A stretch of 64,000 nt of DNA, taken from NCBI GenBank assembly GCA_964370195.1, contig CAYJIH010000003.1, positions 62,001 through 126,000 on the forward strand, read 5' to 3'. Below the pieces are notes generated by a model, which saw only the letters and a list, made by a program, of their open reading frames with translations, was not told the DNA's origin and made no database searches. Source of the stretch: JAAYCI01 sp964370195. GTDB lineage: Bacteria > Bacillota > Clostridia > Oscillospirales > Ruminococcaceae. Shown in pieces: positions 18,043 through 26,317 of this stretch; the stretch's first letter is position 1; every line of letters starts with the position of its first letter. The position numbers and the translations under genes are program-made.

Positions 18043-18674
18043 AACTGCTCCAATACGCCATCTATTGTATCTAGATATTCCTGTACTGGGTCATCCACTG
18101 GCACTCCCTCAATGGCATGCACAACATATCCTTCACTGTTCACAAACAGTGTGGTGGGGAATGCCGCCACACGGCTCATGATATTGGCATCAATTTGCTC
18201 ATTCGTAAGAAGTGTATCAAATGTTGCACCACTTTCCTCTAAAATCGATTGAGCCAATTCCGGCTGCTCATTTGCATCGTCACTGATGGTAAAGAAATTC
18301 ACATTTTCCGGCAGTTGTTCATATAAAACTTGCAAATCAGGCATTTCCTCAATACATGGCGGGCACCATGTAGCCCAAATATTCACTACTGTAAGATCAT
18401 AATCAGAAAAAACATTTTGAGATACCGTTTGTGCATCCAATGTTTGCGTTTCAAATTCACCAAGGTGAATGCGATTCTCATTCTCTGCTGATGTTGGATC
18501 CGGCTTTTCTACAGTGCTTTCATCCACCATATTATCTGTCTCATTTCCTGCCATCGGTGTGCTTTCCACATTTGGCGTGCTTCCTTCACTTACGCTAGCG
18601 CCACCACAAGCCGCCAAAAACACAAAACACATCAAACACCCCATCAAACGAATAAATTTCATTTTGCTGCCCAT
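18039..18674 (-). CDS. TlpA/ResA-like thioredoxin lipoprotein
   Basis: A 211-residue exported protein. The signal peptide ends in a lipobox (FLAACGG), so it should be anchored by a lipidated cysteine outside the membrane. A disordered Ser/Thr/Glu-rich linker of about 45 residues follows, then a thioredoxin domain with the active site ATWCPPCIEEMP and the cis-Pro loop AAFPTTLFV. TlpA/ResA proteins reduce disulfides in exported proteins such as apocytochromes. Here the partners are the adjacent CXXC protein and the membrane Fe-S protein. The ATG at 18674 follows AGGAGA. Confidence 0.9.
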   Translation of the reverse strand: MGSKMKFIRLMGCLMCFVFLAACGGASVSEGSTPNVESTPMAGNETDNMVDESTVEKPDPTSAENENRIHLGEFETQTLDAQTVSQNVFSDYDLTVVNIWATWCPPCIEEMPDLQVLYEQLPENVNFFTISDDANEQPELAQSILEESGATFDTLLTNEQIDANIMSRVAAFPTTLFVNSEGYVVHAIEGVPVDDPVQEYLDTIDGVLEQL

Positions 18675-18752
18675 ACTTTATCTCCTTTTCAAATTATTTT
18701 TAAAGCGACATTAAAACCATGTATCCTACGCTTGTACAAAATGAGTTCCTAT

Positions 18753-19562
18753 CTAAAATTTCACCTGTAGAATATTCTTTGTCCGCCCAAACCACAGGCA
18801 TGCCTCCAGCACAGCACCTCCAATGCATCGTGCTTTATCAGAAATGGTATCGCAATTCACCTCTTGCCTTGGCCGTGGATCTATATCGGCCACCTTCAAC
18901 CCTTGTTTTGCAACATACCCTTCTGCAATAAGGCCACGCAGCACCCCGGTAAGTGGTGCTTTTACTGCCGTAGTATCCAGATAAAAAATAGTTTCCCCCA
19001 TTTGCACAAAATCGCCAATTTTCTTTTCATGACGAACACGGCCATCGCAAGGAGCATGCACCACACGCTCGGCACTTTTTCCGCCCACTTCACCGGGCAC
19101 CCCCGTATTGGGAAGAGCCTTCCCATTTGTAATCAATTGCCCCAAGCTGTGCCCCCGCATGGTTTCCACCACAATATCCACATCAACCGGTGCCTCAAAC
19201 CCGGGCCCCACGCCTATGGTAAGCGGTGCCATGTCACGATGTGTTCCCAAATTGCGTTTGGCCAAAATTGCGTCTACTAAAATGCTCGGCTGCAACTGTT
19301 TCAGTAAGCTCGCTTTTGGATCAACAAGCACCGGTACTTGCCCATTTTTTAAAATCTCTTGACATGCACATACGTCCACCGCAAAGCAAGCCGGCACATC
19401 TTCCACTATAACACGCCCCTGCGTAACCGCACTGCTTAACGCCACATTACGGCGAATGGCGCTTGGATTTTCCACCTCTAATACAACCACAGGAAAACCA
19501 CTGCGCCACAGCTTTTGAATGATCCCTGTGGCGATATCTCCACCACCACGAACCACCACCAT
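18753..19562 (-). CDS. yqeB: EF2563/YqeB family molybdenum hydroxylase maturation protein
   Basis: A 269-residue protein of the EF2563 family, which occurs with selenium-dependent molybdenum hydroxylases such as purine hydroxylases. Visible features are the Rossmann-like start VVRGGGDIATGIIQ, the NPSAIRR segment, GVGPGFEAPVDVD, and a biotin/lipoyl-like C-terminal half with CDGRV and VKAPLTGVLRGL. The start at 19562 follows GGGAGG and replaces a much longer open frame. No molybdenum hydroxylase, selD or csdA-like gene is nearby. The TlpA operon begins 78 bases downstream without a clear terminator, so co-transcription is possible. A TGTGG-TATAAT box lies at 19629-19634 (minus). Confidence 0.85.
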   Translation of the reverse strand: MVVVRGGGDIATGIIQKLWRSGFPVVVLEVENPSAIRRNVALSSAVTQGRVIVEDVPACFAVDVCACQEILKNGQVPVLVDPKASLLKQLQPSILVDAILAKRNLGTHRDMAPLTIGVGPGFEAPVDVDIVVETMRGHSLGQLITNGKALPNTGVPGEVGGKSAERVVHAPCDGRVRHEKKIGDFVQMGETIFYLDTTAVKAPLTGVLRGLIAEGYVAKQGLKVADIDPRPRQEVNCDTISDKARCIGGAVLEACLWFGRTKNILQVKF

Positions 19563-19839
19563 AAAAACACCTCCCAGCACTGTTATTTCATAAGTTTGTT
19601 TTTGCAAGTTTTTTAGTAGGTTTTGTTCATTATACCACATTCCAATAAAGAAAAGTAGTGAAAGAACTGTGTTATAGAGCAAAAGACTTTTTGGGCTATT
19701 CCAAACCACAAAGCGGTAAAAATTGCCATTTAAAATTTTCATGCCAGGGTGCTAGAAAAAACGTATTAGATATGATATACTTATGTCATTATAGAGGTTC
19801 TATGTTCGATAAACTTGCAAAAGTGAGGTTTTAGCATTT

Positions 19840-20451
19840 ATGGCTAAAGAGAAAAAGGAAAAACCCGCAAAAAAAGGCAAGAAAAAACTACTGATTATCA
19901 TCATTATTGCTGTTGTCGTTTTAGTTGGTGCTTTTCTGGCACTTTTCTTTTTAGGGTTGCTTCCATTTGGCGCCGGTGCAGACAGCGCGTCGAGCACCTC
20001 TGGTGCAAGCTCACCCAGTTCTATGGCTGCAGCGTCCGGCTCTATGGCAGCTACGTCCGGTTCCATGGCCACCACATCCGGCTCTATGGCGCCTACATCC
20101 GGCTCTATGGCCACCACGGATGGTGCCGCCATGCCAGAAGGCAACCCGGAACGCTTTTTTGAAGGCGAATTTTATTTCCAAAATATCACCGGTGCCCCTC
20201 TGGTAGAAATACACCTAGCCCCCACCGGCACCTCTTCTTGGGAAAGCAACCTGCTTGACGAAACCACCTTAGAAAACGGGGAAACGTGGGCTGTGCCATT
20301 GATGATGCGAGATTTAGGCACTACTTGGGATTTGCGCACTACAGACAGCAATGGCCAGGAACTGCTTTATTCCGGGCTGGATTTTTATACCAACACGAAG
20401 TTTGTATTGACTTTAGAAGGTGATTCGCCCAGTTTACGGCAAGCGCCTTAA
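19840..20451 (+). CDS. Membrane-anchored protein with SGSMAxT tandem repeat
   Basis: A 203-residue protein not recognised. It has a very basic N-terminus (MAKEKKEKPAKKGKKK), one transmembrane helix (about residues 17-40), a Ser/Met/Ala/Thr-rich stretch with four units of the seven-residue repeat SGSMA[AT]T-like (residues 66-93) preceded by a degenerate unit, and a C-terminal beta-rich domain (about 100-200) with FYFQNITGAPLVEIHLAPTG that resembles small carbohydrate- or cell-wall-associated domains. The N-terminus is cytoplasmic, so the repeat should be an extracellular stalk. It is monocistronic; the ribosome site (GAGG) is distant. Function unknown. Confidence 0.7.
   Translation: MAKEKKEKPAKKGKKKLLIIIIIAVVVLVGAFLALFFLGLLPFGAGADSASSTSGASSPSSMAAASGSMAATSGSMATTSGSMAPTSGSMATTDGAAMPEGNPERFFEGEFYFQNITGAPLVEIHLAPTGTSSWESNLLDETTLENGETWAVPLMMRDLGTTWDLRTTDSNGQELLYSGLDFYTNTKFVLTLEGDSPSLRQAP
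20014..20118 (+). repeat. 21-bp in-frame tandem repeat (SGSMAxT)
   Basis: Five head-to-tail 21-base units, the last four nearly identical at protein level, encode the stalk of the membrane protein above. Confidence 0.85.
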
Positions 20452-20502
20452 TAATTTTCCTACGATACATCTGAAAAAATAACAGAAATACAAAAACAAC
20501 AC

Positions 20503-20531
20503 TTGATATTTAATTTAAAATCTGGTAGAAT
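20503..20531 (+). promoter_or_regulatory. Promoter of rpmB
   Basis: TTGATA and TAGAAT with a 17-base spacer and TGG before the -10. Confidence 0.7.
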
Positions 20532-20616
20532 ATTTTAGCGAGCTTATCCAGCATCATGTTTTATCAAAAAAGCATGCAGCTGATTCTCTATTTTGCACAA
20601 AGAGGAGGTGCAGTTT

Positions 20617-20805
20617 ATGGCAAAGTGCAGCATTTGCGGAAAGGGCGTTACCTTCGGCATCAAGCTTTCGCATTCCCACCGTCGGAGCAACCGCATGTGG
20701 AAACCAAATGTGAAGCGCGTTAAGGCCGTTGTGGACGGTTCGCCCAAGACGGTCTACGCCTGCACCCGTTGTTTGCGTTCGGGCAAAGTGAACCGCGCGG
20801 TGTAA
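20617..20805 (+). CDS. rpmB: 50S ribosomal protein L28
   Basis: A 62-residue ribosomal protein. It has the L28 start MAKCSICGKG, then SHSHRRSNRMWKPN and the end CTRCLRSGKV. The two CXXC pairs (CSIC and CTRC) mark the zinc-binding form of L28. The ATG at 20617 follows AGGAGGTG. The gene is monocistronic with its own promoter and terminator. Confidence 0.97.
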   Translation: MAKCSICGKGVTFGIKLSHSHRRSNRMWKPNVKRVKAVVDGSPKTVYACTRCLRSGKVNRAV

Positions 20806-20844
20806 TGTAAAAATTACCACAGAACGCTATACGAAAACGAGTGT

Positions 20845-20876
20845 AAGACGGATGGGAAACCCATCCGTCTTTTCTT
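20845..20876 (+). terminator. Terminator of rpmB
   Basis: AAGACGGATGGG pairs with CCCATCCGTCTT around an AAA loop and is followed by T residues. Confidence 0.85.
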
Positions 20877-20902
20877 GTGTTCATTTCTTTTTATTTCGTT
20901 TT

Positions 20903-22273
20903 TTACATGTCCAACATCATATGGGCACATTTATAAATATCCCCGCACCCCAATGTAATAACAAGATCACCTTTTTTTGCTTTTTCGCGAACATACTGCG
21001 CCACCTCACGCTGCGTTTCAAACCAGATGCTTCCTTCTATCCGCTTTGCCAGCTCGTCGGTGGTGATATTATAGTCTTGTTCTCTTTCTCGCCCTCCCAT
21101 GATGGCTGTCATCACCACATGGTCTGCCAAAGAAAGCACTTTTGCAAATGCGTCTAAGTGTTGCTCTGTTCTTGTAAAAGTGTATGGCTGAAACACCGCC
21201 CAAACAGCCCGATATCCCATGGTTGTAGCCGCACTTAACGTGGCTTGCAATTCCGCCGGGTGATGCGCATAATCATCCGCAATGGTCACCCCTTCCACTT
21301 CCCCCAACACCTCGAAGCGACGCCCTGTTCCACGAAAACTCTCAAGCCCCTCTATGCACTGCACCGCACTTGCACCGGCTCTTCGTGCTGCAGCATATGC
21401 CGCCAATGCATTATACACATTGTGCTTCCCCGGAACAGATAACCGCACAGTGCCTTGTGGTTCATTGTTTTCTGTTACCACAAACGAAAAATAGGCAGGA
21501 CGTGGCTCTTCTAGGTGTATTGCTTGTGTATCGCAGTGGTTTTGCAAACCAAAACTATGCTTTTTTTGTGGCAAATCGGCCACTGTAACACAGCTCTTCT
21601 CGTCATCACCGTTGTACAAAACAACCCCTGTGGCTTGTGCGCAAAAATCATAAAAAGCCTTTGTAAGGTTTTCCATGCTGCCAAAGTACTCCAAATGATC
21701 GCTGTCAATATTGAGGAGTACCGCCGTATCCGGCACAAGTTCCAAAAACGTGTGGTGATATTCACACGCTTCTACCACAATACTATCATTTTTCCCTTCT
21801 TTTCCATAGCCGCCAATCAGCGGCAATTTGCCACCAATAACAGCGGCTGGGTCCAGCCCTGCTTGTTCCAATATTTGCACGCACATGCCCGTGGCCGTTG
21901 TTTTGCCATGCGTTCCCGCAATACAAACAGAACGTGGATACAACCCCGCCACATACCCCAGCAACACACTGCGCTCGACACACACTATTCCAAGACGTTC
22001 TGCCTCCACACGCTCTGGGTTGTCCGGCTGAATGGCCGCAGAATAGATTACCAAATCGGCCCCATGCACATTCTCAGCCATTTGGGGCATCATCACACGA
22101 ACGCCAAGCTGGCGCTCTGTTTGTAAAATGCTTCCCTCGTTCACATCACTGCCCTGCACACAATGCCCACGCGTAAGCATAATTTGCACCAGTGGATACA
22201 TTCCACTGCCACCAACGCCTACAAAGTGCAGTGTTTTCGGCTCACTTAGCAATAGGGAAAGATTTGGTTTCAT
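20903..22273 (-). CDS. murC: UDP-N-acetylmuramate-L-alanine ligase
   Basis: Adds L-alanine to UDP-MurNAc with ATP, the first peptide step of peptidoglycan synthesis. The 456-residue protein has the N-terminal Rossmann motif FVGVGGSGMYPL, the ATP loop GTHGKTT (residues 120-126), NIDSDHLEYFGS, and the C-terminal DDYAHHPAEL with the FQPYTFTR segment typical of MurC. Length is normal. It converges on rpmB and diverges from the large membrane-protein gene. Confidence 0.97.
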   Translation of the reverse strand: MKPNLSLLLSEPKTLHFVGVGGSGMYPLVQIMLTRGHCVQGSDVNEGSILQTERQLGVRVMMPQMAENVHGADLVIYSAAIQPDNPERVEAERLGIVCVERSVLLGYVAGLYPRSVCIAGTHGKTTATGMCVQILEQAGLDPAAVIGGKLPLIGGYGKEGKNDSIVVEACEYHHTFLELVPDTAVLLNIDSDHLEYFGSMENLTKAFYDFCAQATGVVLYNGDDEKSCVTVADLPQKKHSFGLQNHCDTQAIHLEEPRPAYFSFVVTENNEPQGTVRLSVPGKHNVYNALAAYAAARRAGASAVQCIEGLESFRGTGRRFEVLGEVEGVTIADDYAHHPAELQATLSAATTMGYRAVWAVFQPYTFTRTEQHLDAFAKVLSLADHVVMTAIMGGREREQDYNITTDELAKRIEGSIWFETQREVAQYVREKAKKGDLVITLGCGDIYKCAHMMLDM

Positions 22274-22327
22274 ACGAGGTTATTTCCTTTCGAAGTGCAA
22301 TTTCTTAGTCTCATAAGTATATCATAT

Positions 22328-22357
22328 TTGAGCAAAGCTGTAAAAATGTGCTATACT
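22328..22357 (+). promoter_or_regulatory. Promoter of the 711-residue membrane protein
   Basis: TTGAGC and TATACT with an 18-base spacer and TGC before the -10. Its position makes the in-frame GTG at 22348 impossible as the start. Confidence 0.6.
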
Positions 22358-22389
22358 CATTGTGGATATTTTTAAAAAGGGGTGTTCAC

Positions 22390-24525
22390 TTGAATCAGAT
22401 ACGAAATGGTGTTTTGTGGCTATACCAAGAGTGCCTGCCTGCAAAATTAGGCTTAACACTGTTTGCCATTTTAATATATTTTGTGTTAACGCTATACAGC
22501 GGCGGTAGTTTTTGGGAATTGCTATGCTTTTGGGGCGTTGTGCTTGTTTATATTGTTCTGCCCGGTTTTTTAGGGGTGGAGCTGCTTCGCACAAAGCATT
22601 TTTTACCCGGTTTTTCGTTGCCACTCGCCCTTTTAATGGGTAATGGATTTTTGGCAGTTTTATACTGTTTTTCCATGTATTTACACATTTTGCCGCTTCT
22701 TTATATTTTGCCACCCGTTTTGGGTGTTGGTTGTTTTTTAGGCCCCAAGCTCCTTTCCATCATGAAAAACAAACAAAAACCGGCCTTTCCAACCCGCATC
22801 GCCTTATCGGCACCACAATGGATGTTGATACTTTTGTTTTCATTTTTACTTTTGGTAACCACCTTTACGGGCGTAGTTAAAAATGCACTTCCCTCGCATG
22901 TGGGCGACACACTGCTGAATCATGACCTTTTATGGAATGCAGGCAACGCCTTTAGTTTCCAGCTTGGGTTTCCGCCCATAGACATCCGCTATTTCGATGT
23001 CCGCTTAAGCTACCATTACCTTACAGAAATGATCGCCGGTATTTTAGGGCTTATAAGCGGCGTAGATGCCTATCGAATTGTAGCCTTTTATATGCAGCCA
23101 CTGATGCTGGCCATGTTGATTGTATGCTTATATCGTTTGGCAACGCTACTTTGGCCAAAAAGTACCACAAAACAATTGCTCTTTCCATATGCCATGTTTT
23201 TGTTTGGCTGTGCCAGCATGTGGAAAGTGCTTCCCAATGGTTTAAGTGTATTTTGGAACCAAAACATAGCACATCTTATCACAAACATCAACAGCCAAAC
23301 CACCGCTTTTTCCATTCTTAGCATCTTTTTAGCCCTGTTTATCAGTGCTGCACGCATGCGTTATCGCATTCGGGTTACACACTTTATGCTCACGCTTTGC
23401 TCGTTTGCACTGCTTTGTGTTGCAAAAGGACCCACTGCCGCCATTGTGGTGATCGCCCTGGTGCTTACACTGCTTGTAGGCTTGTTCATCAAACAAACAA
23501 ACTGGCAAGGCCTTTTACTTGGCGGTGCTTTAGGCGCCTTATTTATTGTGTTTTATTTTGTGCTTTTCAGCAGCGGAGCCAACAGCAGCACCAGTTTCAA
23601 TCTCACCGGCACCTTGGCTGTGGGCTATTTTGCCAACATCCAAAACCGGCTCTATCTTGAAAACCACCTACTATGGCAAATCAGCATTCCGGTTTTGTAC
23701 CTTTTGCAAACACTACTTCTAATGCCTGCACAAGTACCGTTGTTCGTACGTGGGCTCGCGTACGATTTAAGGCATTTTTCAAAACTAAGTGTAGAACGTA
23801 TGCTATTTTATGCAGCTGGTATTGGCGGAGTGTTGGCCTATTTCCTATTTTACCACCCACACATGAGCCAAAATTACTTTCTATATACCGGCATTTTCTT
23901 TTTCACCTTGCTGGCCGTGGGCAACCTCAATTTCCTAAAACAAGAAAAAATAGACACGCCCAAAGCAAAACGCCTCCGCCATCGTCTTTTCGTGTGTATC
24001 GTTGCGCTCTTTGCCACAGTAGGTCTCATCACCGCCGGCTTTTTATATATCAATTTGGTTGGCAGTGGCGCACGCCGCCTTGCCACAAATCTGGGCTATA
24101 TTGAAAAATACCCCTACGATGTTGTTATGAACGCCGACGATGAAGCCGGCATGGAGTGGCTGCGTGAAAACGCCCCGGAAGATTTGATGTTTGCCACAAA
24201 TCGCATCCACACCGGTGCACGTGAAGAAGGAATTAGCAATTTATACTCCGGCCTTTCCGGCCGTCAGGGTTTTATGGAAGGCTTTCAATACGCTGTAACC
24301 AATATGGGTGTGTCTGAAGCATCTGTTACCGAGCGAATTGAGGCGAATGCTGCTTTGTTTAATGCCAACACCCCTTCCGATGAGATTGTACGTCTTTGCC
24401 ACGAATGGGGAATCGACTATCTTGTGTATTCCACGCAAATGACTGGGAGCAACAGCCAGCTTTCCGAGCTAACTGCTGTATTCAGCTCCCCCACTGTATA
24501 TATCTACGAAATACCACCCGCTTAA
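22390..24525 (+). CDS. Large polytopic membrane protein, probable GT-C-like glycosyltransferase
   Basis: A 711-residue protein starting with TTG at 22390, which follows AAGGGGTG. About 14-15 hydrophobic helices span residues 15-570. A soluble C-terminal region (about 575-711) has EAGMEWLRENAP, SGLSGRQGFMEGF and WGIDYLVYS, a layout often seen in integral membrane glycosyltransferases that use polyprenyl-phosphate sugars and in related YfhO-like proteins. The loop after the second long helix pair contains LSYHYLTEMIAG, a possible catalytic loop with acidic residues. Substrate cannot be assigned, and a transporter-like role is not excluded. Its end lies eight bases from the end of acpS (convergent). 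Confidence 0.6.
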   Translation: MNQIRNGVLWLYQECLPAKLGLTLFAILIYFVLTLYSGGSFWELLCFWGVVLVYIVLPGFLGVELLRTKHFLPGFSLPLALLMGNGFLAVLYCFSMYLHILPLLYILPPVLGVGCFLGPKLLSIMKNKQKPAFPTRIALSAPQWMLILLFSFLLLVTTFTGVVKNALPSHVGDTLLNHDLLWNAGNAFSFQLGFPPIDIRYFDVRLSYHYLTEMIAGILGLISGVDAYRIVAFYMQPLMLAMLIVCLYRLATLLWPKSTTKQLLFPYAMFLFGCASMWKVLPNGLSVFWNQNIAHLITNINSQTTAFSILSIFLALFISAARMRYRIRVTHFMLTLCSFALLCVAKGPTAAIVVIALVLTLLVGLFIKQTNWQGLLLGGALGALFIVFYFVLFSSGANSSTSFNLTGTLAVGYFANIQNRLYLENHLLWQISIPVLYLLQTLLLMPAQVPLFVRGLAYDLRHFSKLSVERMLFYAAGIGGVLAYFLFYHPHMSQNYFLYTGIFFFTLLAVGNLNFLKQEKIDTPKAKRLRHRLFVCIVALFATVGLITAGFLYINLVGSGARRLATNLGYIEKYPYDVVMNADDEAGMEWLRENAPEDLMFATNRIHTGAREEGISNLYSGLSGRQGFMEGFQYAVTNMGVSEASVTERIEANAALFNANTPSDEIVRLCHEWGIDYLVYSTQMTGSNSQLSELTAVFSSPTVYIYEIPPA

Positions 24526-24532
24526 ATCCATT

Positions 24533-24907
24533 TCACAGCACCTGCTCGAGCACCACAAATGCAAAAGCCATCCCGTTTTCATGGCTAATTGTAAGATGGG
24601 GCTTTAAACCGTGTTCTTGGCAAAACGCCTCTGCTGCGCCGGATAAAGCGATATACGGTGCGCCGCTTTCTTTACGCAAGGCGGCCATTTCTAAAAAAGG
24701 AAATCCCCAAAGCCCCTTCCCGCACGCCTTCAAAAAAGCCTCTTTTGACGCATAACAAGCCGCAGCCGTTTGGGCGGCTTTCGAACCTTTCTCAAGAAAC
24801 AAAGCGCACTCCTCTTCGCTAAATACTCTTTGTATAAAATGTTCTTTTGTTAACAGTTTTTCCATTCTAGAAATGGTTACGCCATCCATGCCAATGCCAT
24901 AAATCAT
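24533..24907 (-). CDS. acpS: Holo-[acyl-carrier-protein] synthase
   Basis: Moves 4'-phosphopantetheine from CoA to apo-ACP. The 124-residue protein starts MIYGIGMDGVTISRM with the magnesium-binding Asp8 and has the second family signature FSEEE followed by YASKEAFLKACGKG, whose Glu completes the metal site. Slightly divergent from GIDIVEI but typical in length. The ribosome site is GGGTGG. Usually acpS is next to a NAD(P)HX epimerase or alr; here it stands alone. Confidence 0.9.
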   Translation of the reverse strand: MIYGIGMDGVTISRMEKLLTKEHFIQRVFSEEECALFLEKGSKAAQTAAACYASKEAFLKACGKGLWGFPFLEMAALRKESGAPYIALSGAAEAFCQEHGLKPHLTISHENGMAFAFVVLEQVL

Positions 24908-24955
24908 ACCTCCACCACCCTTCCTTTTCTTTTAATTATACCCCTCCTTCCCCTC

Positions 24956-24984
24956 TTGTCAAAACAATCACCACATGCTATAAT
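24956..24984 (+). promoter_or_regulatory. Promoter of the pheST T-box transcript
   Basis: TTGTCA and TATAAT with a 17-base spacer and TGC before the -10. Confidence 0.8.
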
Positions 24985-24991
24985 AAAAACC

Positions 24992-25250
24992 GTTATTGGC
25001 AAAACGCAACGACGAAGAAAAGTAGCCATTTGCATCGTTTATTCAGAGAGGGGCATGCACGCTGGAAGTGCCCTTAACCGATTTTGGCGAAGTTCCCTTC
25101 CGAGCGACCTTGCTCAACCGGTGTTTTCACCGCAGTAGGCTTGGTGGGCAGCCCCCCTTATCGGGCAAAAAGAGCTGTTTTTATTTCAACAGAACTTTGG
25201 GTGGTACCGCGGAGATACTCTCCGTCCCGATTTGGGACGGAGTTTTTTAT
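24992..25250 (+). promoter_or_regulatory. T-box leader of pheST
   Basis: A leader of about 260 bases between promoter and pheS. The conserved T-box sequence GGGTGGTACCGCG is at 25199-25211, followed by an intrinsic terminator (CTCCGTCCC/GGGACGGAG plus T6, 25220-25248). The Stem I region contains UUC triplets at 25093-25095 and 25098-25100, consistent with a phenylalanine specifier. Uncharged tRNA-Phe should pair with the specifier and the T-box bulge and prevent termination, raising synthetase expression when phenylalanine runs low. Confidence 0.93.
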
Positions 25251-25273
25251 TTGACAAACAGGAGGACACAGCG

Positions 25274-26299
25274 ATGAGAGAAACGCTTGAACACATTCGC
25301 AATCATGCCATCGTGCAAATTAACGAAGCCGAGCACGAGGCAGCACTGGAAGCATTGCGCGTACAATATCTTGGCAAAAAAGGGGAACTAACTACATTGC
25401 TCAAGCAAATGGGCAAATTAAGTGCGGAAGAACGCCCTGTAATAGGCGCCTTAGCCAACGAAATTCGTGGCAAAATGGAGGAAGCCATTGCCTCGCGTGC
25501 CACCATTTTGGCCGATGCGTTACAAAAACAACGGCTTGAAACGGAAACGCTAGACGTTACTTTGCCGGGAAATGTTCCCACGCGTGGTTGCATTCACCCA
25601 TTTAGCCGTGTACTGGGTGAATTGGAAGAAATTTTTCTTGGCATGGGATTTAATGTGGTGCAAGGGCCTGAAGTAGAGTTGGACCTTTACAATTTCGAAA
25701 TGCTGAACATGCCCAAAAGCCACCCCGCACGCGATACACAAGATACATTTTATGTGAACGAGAATATCTTGCTTCGCACCCAAACAAGCCCCATGCAAAT
25801 TCGCACCATGTTAAAGGAAGAGCCACCCATTCGCATCATTTGCCCCGGCCGTGTATACCGCAGTGATGCCGCCGACGCCACACACTCGCCCATTTTCCAC
25901 CAAATTGAAGGGCTTGCAATCGACAAGGGTGTTACCTTTACAGACTTAAAGGGCACATTAGATTTATTTATTAAGCAACTATACGGCCCCGATACAAAAA
26001 CACGCTTTCGCCCCCATCACTTCCCCTACACAGAGCCTTCGGCAGAAATGGATATGAGCTGCTTTAAATGTGGCGGCAGTGGTTGCTCTTTATGCAAACA
26101 TGAAGGATGGATTGAAATCTTAGGTTGTGGCATGGTGCACCCAAAAGTGCTGGAAAACTGTGGCATCGACCCAGAAGTTTACTCTGGCTTCGCCTTTGGT
26201 GTAGGCCTTGAGCGCATTGTAATGATGCGCTACGACATCGACGACATGCGCCTTTTATATGAAAACGACCTGCGGTTCTTGCGCCAATTTTCGCACTAA
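25274..26299 (+). CDS. pheS: Phenylalanine-tRNA ligase alpha subunit
   Basis: Catalytic subunit of the alpha2-beta2 enzyme that charges tRNA-Phe. The 341-residue protein has an N-terminal coiled coil, class II motif 2 (the IRIICPGRVYR and THSPIFHQIEG segments) and motif 3 (GVGLERIVMM). A Cys-rich insert (CFKCGGSGCSLCKHEG) may bind zinc, as in many clostridial PheS. The ATG at 25274 follows GGAGG and lies just after the T-box terminator. Confidence 0.97.
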   Translation: MRETLEHIRNHAIVQINEAEHEAALEALRVQYLGKKGELTTLLKQMGKLSAEERPVIGALANEIRGKMEEAIASRATILADALQKQRLETETLDVTLPGNVPTRGCIHPFSRVLGELEEIFLGMGFNVVQGPEVELDLYNFEMLNMPKSHPARDTQDTFYVNENILLRTQTSPMQIRTMLKEEPPIRIICPGRVYRSDAADATHSPIFHQIEGLAIDKGVTFTDLKGTLDLFIKQLYGPDTKTRFRPHHFPYTEPSAEMDMSCFKCGGSGCSLCKHEGWIEILGCGMVHPKVLENCGIDPEVYSGFAFGVGLERIVMMRYDIDDMRLLYENDLRFLRQFSH

Positions 26300-26317
26300 T
26301 ACAGGAGGAACGATACA

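Noticed and set aside
22348..22389. GTG at 22348 as start of the large membrane protein
   Set aside because: It lies inside the promoter (TTGAGC/TATACT); the TTG at 22390 has a ribosome site.
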